The notes under the pieces are model-generated. The model was not told where the DNA came from and made no database searches. It saw only the letters and a program-made list of their open reading frames with translations. A DNA stretch of 64,000 bases from Undaria pinnatifida (Eukaryota; Sar; Phaeophyceae; Laminariales; Alariaceae). This document shows positions 56,944 through 64,000 of the stretch, piece by piece. The position numbers were made by a program, and so were the translations under genes. Positions within the stretch are counted from its first letter, which is position 1; every line of letters starts with the position of its first letter. Where the stretch lies: assembly GCA_012845835.1 (NCBI GenBank), contig JABAKD010000007.1, positions 4,655,858 to 4,719,857 of the forward strand. The letters are read 5' to 3'.

Positions 56944-57200
56944 GCCCATGGGTCATATTTTTGTATTGCCTCTAGGGGTAACTCGTACGTATAATAAGTG
57001 ACCGGACCGTCCCTTTCTTTGCGGTCGGGAGCTATCGCGCTCTTCTAGCATTTGGCGATATGAACCCGAAAATGGAATCCTAAAACCTACGTTGCGCTTA
57101 AAATATCGCCCTAAATGATTCCGGTGTTCCCGAGAAATTCAGAATCTCTCACACGTGCGAATGTTTCGGCCGTGCAAATCGGGGTAACCCAGGTAGCTTC
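56944..57200. mobile_element. MITE family B, diverged copy B6
   Basis: Directly adjoins B5. It keeps CTAGGGGTAACTCGTACG...GTGACCGG and CTCTCACACGTGCGAATG near the expected spacing and ends GGGGTAACCCAGGTAG. It could be a tandem or nested insertion. Confidence 0.5.
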
Positions 57201-57231
57201 GACCGTTCATGTGCCCGACCTTTCGTGTAAC

Positions 57232-57356
57232 ATATATATTATAAAAAATGAAAATACACTCCAGCTGTGAGATCGAAGATTTCGTCGAAACTCATCTTTG
57301 CAAGCTGTGTGTGATACTCCGATCGCGCGCATTACGAGTTGTGTGTCCTCATTATA
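57232..57356 (+). repeat. Family D end, solo 125 bp
   Basis: TATATTATAAAAAATGAAAA through GAGTTGTGTGTCCTCATTAT, bounded on both sides by TATATA. It is the shortest sharply bounded copy and may define an independently mobile or excision-derived unit. Confidence 0.75.
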
Positions 57357-60300
57357 TATACACATTTTCATCGCGCGTCTGTTAGACCATCGTCTCGGCG
57401 TGAGCTTGACGCAAAAACGTAACTTTTCCGCAAAGAAACTAATGCACCGTGGACACAAATGTACATGCTACGTACATTAGAGTTGAACATCGTTGTCATT
57501 ATTAGGCGCCAACTCGAGGAGTACCATACCGCCCACAATAAAAAGCACGTTCGTAGAGCAAACAGAAAATTATTGCAACCCAATCAAGATAGCCATTGCC
57601 TCACGCAGTGGAATACAAATATAACGAAAATACTCAAAACGACAATTAATTATATTCCGGCGATTTGGGGTTTTGCGGAGGCCGGCTCACTTGAAAAAAT
57701 ATTTTCCACGAACGTTGCTACCTCTCGTACGTAGCACGTGTAACACAGGGAGAGCGCACACGTGGAAATTCGAAAGTAACAACTACATGTAGTAGAAGGA
57801 AAATGTGGGGAAAAATCAGGCAAATAGATGAATTCAAGCTAAGGAAGGGAGGAGGGGAAAGGTGCAGCCACCCTTTCGATAGTCAATACGTATCTGGAGC
57901 GGCAGGAGTTTCAGCACAGGGGGTGTGAAACACAGCAGCCGTGTAACGCGGGGAGACTACGATCAAAATGTTGACCCCAGATTTGCGATTTCAGAGCCGG
58001 TTATATGGCATTGCGTGCAATCTCACCCTTCCGTTGTGCACGGTAAACTTCCAACACACGGTATCGGCCTCTCGTAAGAAACCAGACGTTGATTAATCTA
58101 GCCTGAACTATACAAAAATATAATATATGCCTGTTGTTTAGAAACTGCTTTCCCTTGCTCCGGGTGGCCTGGCCTCAGGCCACCATATCCATGAGTATAC
58201 CCCCCAAAAAAAAGAAATAGAGTTACATGTGGCGGCTAGGGTGAGAGTGGTCGCCAAGAAGAGCCCGATTCTATTGTGTTTTTCGATATTTTCTACACTA
58301 TACACCCCCGTGTCCACGAAAGAAAATCCGTTCGGGCTGTACCTGGTACTCGCACCCGTTCCCGCGAATGAACCGCAACAACAACAGCACTCTTGAACCA
58401 ATATGCCTACCACTTGTAGCGCCCTCACGCTACGAAAAGAGAGCACTCCACTTGTCCTCCCCCTGACTGATGATCGTGTTTCTTCAACTACCCGCGGGAG
58501 GTTGTTATTCCCCGCGGAGCTTTGTTTTACTCGACGGGTCGTCGTATCACCGGCTGGTAAACATTTTACCGAGCGCGGTAGACAGAGTGTCCGGTCGGCC
58601 TATCTATTCTCTCGCACTTCTTGTTTCCTGTCTCTGGTCTTGTCTTTGATTGTACGTGACCAGGCGCTCGCCCCGTTCTTAGGCGAGAGTATTGGTACGT
58701 ACCACCAAAGGCCGTGGTGCACTTAGCACCTCCACTTGCAACGATAGACCAACGTCCCTCTGACAAGGGCGTCGGAGGTAGGAACAACGTCCCTCTAATA
58801 ATGCTAGCTACGACGGCTATTAATTTGTATCGCGGGCTTGCCCGTTTGGTTTTCTTGTAGCCTGGTAGGGATGTTTGTTAGGTATTAGTAGTGATAGCGG
58901 TGTTGTGCAGCAAGCTTTCGTGCTGCACGTTGCCGTATAGCAAGCTTGGTATTGTATATCATATACGAAGTATCATGCAGTAATATGCCACAACACTACA
59001 GCAGCAAGCAGTCGACACTCCGTCATGAAACGAGTGCAATATACTGGTTTTGGTGTAGGTTTCGTATTTGAGAACGAGTGTGCCCTATACGCTGAATCCA
59101 ATACAACGTATGCGCTGACGATTCTTATCTACTTTCTAATGTACAAAATATTTATAGCCGAAGTTTTTAGGCTAAGGCTCTTGTGGGGCTCGTTCGTGGG
59201 AAACGGCTGATACTGTACTGGTGTTCCGTGCACGAAGGCTTGTCAGTTAGTTGTACGTATTTTCGTTCGGGTACGCTTTTTCACGAGGGGAAGATTCAGC
59301 AACACAACACATAGCTCAATGTGAGCGGCGCCGACAAAATAGGATGCGGCATCTAAAGGACCTCAAAATTCTAGGTGCCGTTTAGCCCAATATAGGGGAC
59401 CTGATCACTCCCTAAAGTGGACTCCGCGCCCAACAAAGGACCTCAGGTCCCTTAAAAGGGCACACCACACTCCGTCGCCCGTGTCGAAATCGCCACAAAG
59501 ATCGCCTGAAAAAATATCTATCTTCTCCCCCGAGAGCAAGATCTACCTAGACCTGGTATGCCACTCTAACGGCGGACGAAAAAGCTGACGGACACGAGGA
59601 CGTTCTTGACCCGAAGTAACTTATTCGTCAATCATTGAAGACGTGTGTATACATGGCATATTGTAATATTATGCGGTGAGTCAAGCAGATTCGACCCACT
59701 TTCCAATGCCTACGTAATACTTAACCGAAGTATGCAGGCGCTCTTTGTTGATTAACCAGGTACATTTCCTGAGGCCGGTTCGGTCGTTGTGGAGCAGCGC
59801 ATTGCGGTGCAGCAGGACAGCAGTAAGCAGCGGTACAGGGGTCACACAGGAGCACGGTATACGATGCCACGTCAGACGACGTAAGGGTAGAGATTGTCTA
59901 CATCGCCATAGCCGTTGCAAATTGCACAGGAGGTGCTACACGGCTCATAAGTTGGCAACGTAGTCGAGTAGGCCATGATAAAACATTGAGGAAAAAAAAT
60001 ACGCTCACGGTCGGAATCGACCTGAGCCGCCAGATTGTGTCATGGGACCCTGGTCCGGTTGCCTTGCGACGCTCGCAGGACATCACCCGTTTACACCAGG
60101 AATTGAGAGCCTGCACCTTAAACGCCACCCACCCGCAGGCCGTTATTCTGTTTTCTGTTCATTTTCAGTGCTTGTTGGTCCCATAAAATGGTGTATATGA
60201 CCCACTCTATCTAAGGGACATGTCCCTAAAATACATGGGACAATCCTTGTTGAGGGACGTCACCATATAAGGGGTCTCGTTGCGACCCCTCGACCCACCA

Positions 60301-61474
60301 CAATGGTTCCATAAGAGGGGACCACTTACTGTATGCATTATGCATCCAGTCTAGAGTGACGTACGTGACACATTACAGTGGCGAAAACTCTCCCTCCGAC
60401 AACGTACGATCCGCAGCGACTAGGACGACAACAACAGCAGCAGTGAGTGGCATACAGCCGAACACTAAGCTACGATGACGCCTCCGGCAGGACCTAGATA
60501 TAAACTATTTCAATGGCATACAACAGTCTACACCGGTATGCACTCCGCAAAACACCAGACAACAACAACTACAACAAAAACAACCTGAACAACCAAACCC
60601 TCAATTAAGCGTCGAAAGGAAAAACAAAGCGGTGGGCGCGGTGGGTTCGGTGGGTTCTCTTTTCGGTGTTGGGTGTTGTTTGTTGTGTTGTTTTTCCCTC
60701 GTTGTTTTTGGTTGTTTCTCCTCGTTTGTATCGCCCAGGCTTATCTATCGCTCTTGGAATGCAGGAGTGAGTGAGCCTGGTATCGACATTTCGATGTTCG
60801 TCTACAGCAACGCTGATTATATAGTACATGTCTGACGAGCTTGTGGGTAGTACTCGCTGTGTACGCATCGGTGCCAAGAACAACTTTTTAACCGATATTC
60901 GGGGTGTCAAGAGAGAAAGTCATCCCACGAGCTATTTTAAGGGGTACAGCAGCAGTTAAGCTGCCTCCAAGGAAGGAGGGGAGCTCAGCATCCTGCCCGA
61001 GGCCTGACTTCGAAGATATTCTTTCGTGCAACCCAACCAACCCACCTACATATATATGCCTTACTATTACTACTACTGCTGTGTTGTTGCAGTCCAAAAA
61101 CTAATGTCCTCGTGAAATACCAACCGAGATTTCCTCACTTACTTGAAGAGTTTTACCGCTCAGAAACGGGGGGGGAAGGTGGAAACGCCCCCCCCACAAA
61201 CTGCAAAAAAAACGTACCTTTTGCCTTTGGGATGACTCGAGGGAAACGTTTTTTAGCTCGGACGGTTGCCTCGAACACTTTTCGCGCACGAAGGGAGAAC
61301 ATGCCAGCGTCTCGCAGGCTAACACTGTGGAAAGGGAATACTAGTGAGCTCCGGCACAATATAAAACACAAGCAAGGAGCGAGAGAGAGAAAGCGAGCGA
61401 TAAGATACACTGGTGGTGATGTCGACTATATATATTCTGGTAGTAGTACGAAGTACTATTATACAACAAATAAT
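57357..61474. other. Intergenic, no supported feature
   Basis: 4.1 kb. AGGGACATGTCCCT (~60216) and AAGGACCTCAGGTCCCTT (~59437) are short palindromes. No conserved ORF, RNA or shared repeat was recognised. Confidence 0.45.
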
Positions 61475-61731
61475 GACGCGTGCTACGATAGATAGAAGTG
61501 CGCCACATTATTTTGTGAGGTTCCGCTACTTTGAAGCTTTATTTAGACCTCTAGACTAATAATGCAAAACTGCTTCAGGTGGTACCGGATGAAAATTCGC
61601 ATGGTCTAGGTACACGGCAAGACTCAAACAATAAAAATATGTCCTATTTTTGCGACGATTCTGGCCCCGTCACTCACTCGCGAAACGTTTCTTCAGGGAC
61701 GAAACGTGCTGCGTCTGTCGTGGCACGCGTC
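61475..61731 (-). mobile_element. MITE family A, copy A11
   Basis: Ends GACGCGTGCTACGATAG and GTCGTGGCACGCGTC; reverse interior with GTGAGGTTCCGCTACTTTGA, ACCGGATGAAAATTCGCATG and TGCGACGATTCTGGCCCCG. Confidence 0.82.
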
Positions 61732-63274
61732 ACATGCATACCAGGTAGTAACTGGTAAAATGCAATTCTCTGGAGAGATGCGTCCCAAGAGCCGCGGAGA
61801 AACAGATACAATGAATGATGGTATATACAAGACAAATATTACCTGGAGGGCGGCGTGCCCGCCAGCCTACTACGTGGCGAAAGCCCTCTGCACATGTTTG
61901 AGAGGATATGTGATTACACCCGCGTCTTGGGACAAATCACATGAACATGGCATACATGGACACGTGCTTGGGTAGCACACTGGAGCAGTAGTAGCACTTC
62001 GACAATGTTTTTGCGGATAATAAATTCCTTGAAATTTGGTGCATCACAACAAGCTTTTGCACCAAAATAAAGCTACTCGCATTGTTCTGGTGACCGGGGG
62101 ACTGAGAGACATGGAAACTGATAACTGAGACTGGGGGAACTCAATAAACATCGTATACATGATGTGTACACTTACGACTACATTGAATGGGCGTTGCGTT
62201 GTGTTTGCAGCGTAACTACGTTCATTTGTTTCCACGTGTCTCTTGAAATGGACTACTTACGATTGGGACAGCGGGGTTTTGTTTGTGTGGTCCTTTCTAA
62301 GGCACCTGTAGTAGTTCTTCCAAGCGGAGAGCCACAGTACCCCGAGTGGGGAACTGAAACGTAGACCCATAAAGACGGAAGATACTATCGGGAAACCGGA
62401 AAAACAGTTGACTGCCATGACATCTTGAGAGAGGCTAACTAATAACGGGAACGATGCCAGCAAAAGTAGCGAGGTTATTCAACCATGCATAAAAACAACA
62501 AAGCAAGTCAACAATTGTGTCAATGTCAAGAAGATACTCGTTCAGCGGATCCCTGATCACGCACGTGACACATTATGAATACATATATATATAGATCTGA
62601 TCTTAATATATATCTGATCTTTAATACAACGAACGTGGCGTTTTGCAAGCGGGGAAGAAGAGTCGTTTGGGCCCGTGTTATGGGACCCGTGGGTGTCCTT
62701 TCTTGCTTGTTATTTGGTCTACATAATCAAGGGGTTTAGCGCCTTGGAAAAACAACGGTGAACTGGGATTTTACCGGAAACTTCGGTCCCTAATATCCCG
62801 TTTTCCTTATCTCGGGGTCCTTTCAACGGGGCTACCTGTGTTGCACTGACTCTCGATGAATCAACCTTACAAGCAGCCCCGGCTTGGGGGATAAAATGCC
62901 GAGAAAAAGGGTAGCATGGATCGAGATATCAGCAGAGGAGCACAAGGAGTTGGGCGTAAAATTGTTTGTAACGGTTCTTGCACGAACCGCTAAAATATTC
63001 GCACCGACGGTATGTGGACGATACCTCGTACGTGCAACGTGGCTTGGCGTCGGGGCGTGTTTCAAAATTAGGCAATATATTAGACGCAAACCACGTGCTA
63101 CACGATATAACAGGTGGGTGCACCTTGGCAGAGCTTTTGAAAGATCAATTTGCTTTCTGAAGTAATGCGACTGACTGCACTTACCCCAAAATCATCGCGG
63201 AATTCAATTTATACTCCATTTTTCAACATTACTATTATGTAGTACCTGGTATGAATTAATGTGATTTCATATAC
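61732..63274. other. Intergenic, no supported feature
   Basis: The overlapping ORFs at 62884-63165 have no convincing family. AT-rich TATATAGATCTGATC repeats at 62585-62625. Confidence 0.45.
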
Positions 63275-63564
63275 ACGCGTGCTACGATAGAGGTAGTGAG
63301 CACTTTTCGTCTGAAATGATTTCTGAACGAAGGGGCTCCTTACTGAGCCAAAAAAAATGGTCGAAAACAGACCATGTTTCTTGTTTTTTCATAATTAATT
63401 ATCTTCTTGTACCTTGGTACCGAGGCCAGAGGATTTTTGATATTTTTTTGCGTCCGGCAGCAATTTTATTCGGCTCCAAATAATCTTTTGGGAGAGGTCT
63501 TAAGCTCCCAAATCGAGGAACCACTGAATATAAGTAGTGTACCTCTATCTATCGTAGCACGCGT
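63275..63564 (+). mobile_element. MITE family A, copy A12 (best-preserved ends)
   Basis: ACGCGTGCTACGATAGAGGT at the left and ATCTATCGTAGCACGCGTC at the right are almost perfect inverted repeats. The interior carries GATTTCTGAACGAAGGGGC, TCCTTACTGAGCC, GTACCGAGGCCAGAGG and TTTTGGGAGAGGTCTTAAGC, so this copy can serve as the family reference. Confidence 0.88.
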
Positions 63565-63710
63565 CCGTGGGATTGGCTATCCTCTAGGTAGCACAACGCC
63601 GTGTTGTGTTCTCCCCTCGAGCGCTGGTGTTGGGGGATGGGGGTGGTGAGCTCTCGTCCAAGCGATGGGCCTCACGAAGTATACTTCATATATATAGTCT
63701 AGTCTATGGT

Positions 63711-63800
63711 GTAACGCGCGATCGGAGTATCACACACAGCTTGCAAAGATGAGGTTCGATAAATATTCGATCTAACAGCTGGAGTGTATTTTCATTTATT
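63711..63800 (-). repeat. Family D end, solo
   Basis: CGCGCGATCGGAGTATCACA, GCTTGCAAAGATGAGGTTCG and CAGCTGGAGTGTATTTTCAT, i.e. the outermost part of D in reverse, joined to a family A terminus. Confidence 0.7.
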
Positions 63801-63845
63801 TTTTGTAATGTATGGTGTACATCTCTGCCGTAGCACGTCTCCCCG
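63800..63845. mobile_element. MITE family A terminus
   Basis: GTGTACATCTCTGCCGTAGC followed by ACGTC matches a family A right end. It directly follows a family D end (63711-63800), so one element was probably inserted in the other. Confidence 0.4.
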
Positions 63846-64000
63846 TCTGTTTATTTCGGGCGAGTGGGGGCGCCCTCGGTCGAAAACCTTCACCGCCCAG
63901 TATCGTAGCATCGTCATACTAGTTTCTAGTAGTGTCGTTGGGATTGCAACTCATTGTTATTGCACTATGTTTCGTTGCATGCCGAGGCCATGCAGATTGA
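63846..64000. other. Window end, no supported feature
   Basis: CAGTATCGTAGCATCGTC near 63898 recalls a family A terminus but is too short to call. Confidence 0.35.

Noticed and set aside
59330-60330. Transposon with AGGGGACC/GGTCCCCT ends
   Set aside because: Short matching words occur, but no continuous inverted repeat or target duplication could be traced.
62978-63160. Reverse transcriptase, because of a YVDDT word
   Set aside because: No other RT motif is found in the same or neighbouring frames. A four-residue match is not evidence.

Overview
This is a gene-poor, repeat-dominated stretch of a eukaryotic nuclear genome. It shows tRNA-headed SINEs with poly(A) tails, a Ty1/copia LTR retrotransposon, a LINE reverse transcriptase remnant, MITEs, satellite-like arrays and almost no long ORFs. 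There is no operon structure and no ribosome-binding sites. The style of the copia and LINE reverse transcriptases would fit a stramenopile alga or a similar protist, but that is a low-confidence inference.

Only two ORFs look like host genes. They are a pair of intron-less paralogues, at 15.0-15.7 kb (minus) and 42.2-42.9 kb (plus), each with an N-terminal Met-Gly-x-Cys acylation-type signature and a conserved globular domain I do not recognise. The other coding sequence belongs to transposable elements.

Layout. 0-5.4 kb: mostly featureless, with one MITE (family C). 5.4-5.7 kb: a family A MITE. 5.75-12.74 kb: a nested stack. A family D repeat was split by a MULE-like element with ~540-bp terminal inverted repeats and a 9-bp target duplication. 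That element carries an LTR-element remnant (4-bp target duplication) and a 3.7-kb copia element with 409-bp LTRs (5-bp target duplication GGTCT). 13.2-15.0 kb: a family B MITE and a tandem duplication, followed by the first paralogue. 16.7-17.0 kb: a SINE. 17.9-20.4 kb: two near-identical direct repeats. 20.6-21.3 kb: two family A MITEs, one carrying a 90-bp TTAA-flanked miniature element. 22.4-23.3 kb: the LINE relic. 24.7-25.6 kb: one MITE each of families A, B and C side by side. 25.8-31.8 kb: a family D array built from modules separated by poly(G) tracts. It has ~1.05-kb units first and then a ~408-bp tandem array. 33.4-39.6 kb: more family D, including a fold-back copy and three further ~1.05-kb units. 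40-42 kb: SINE body and a family A MITE with two TTAA elements inside it. 42.2-42.9 kb: the second paralogue. 44.4-50.2 kb: another MITE, SINE pieces and a rearranged D block. 51-57.4 kb: MITE clusters of families A and B. 57.4-64 kb: mostly unannotatable, with two further family A MITEs and a D end.

The main story is transposon biology. Three MITE families (A, B, C) differ inside but share a terminal CTACGRTAG core, which suggests mobilisation by one transposase family. A TTAA-specific miniature element has inserted into family A. Family D is an unusual fold-back/satellite element whose modules are all punctuated by poly(G) on one strand.
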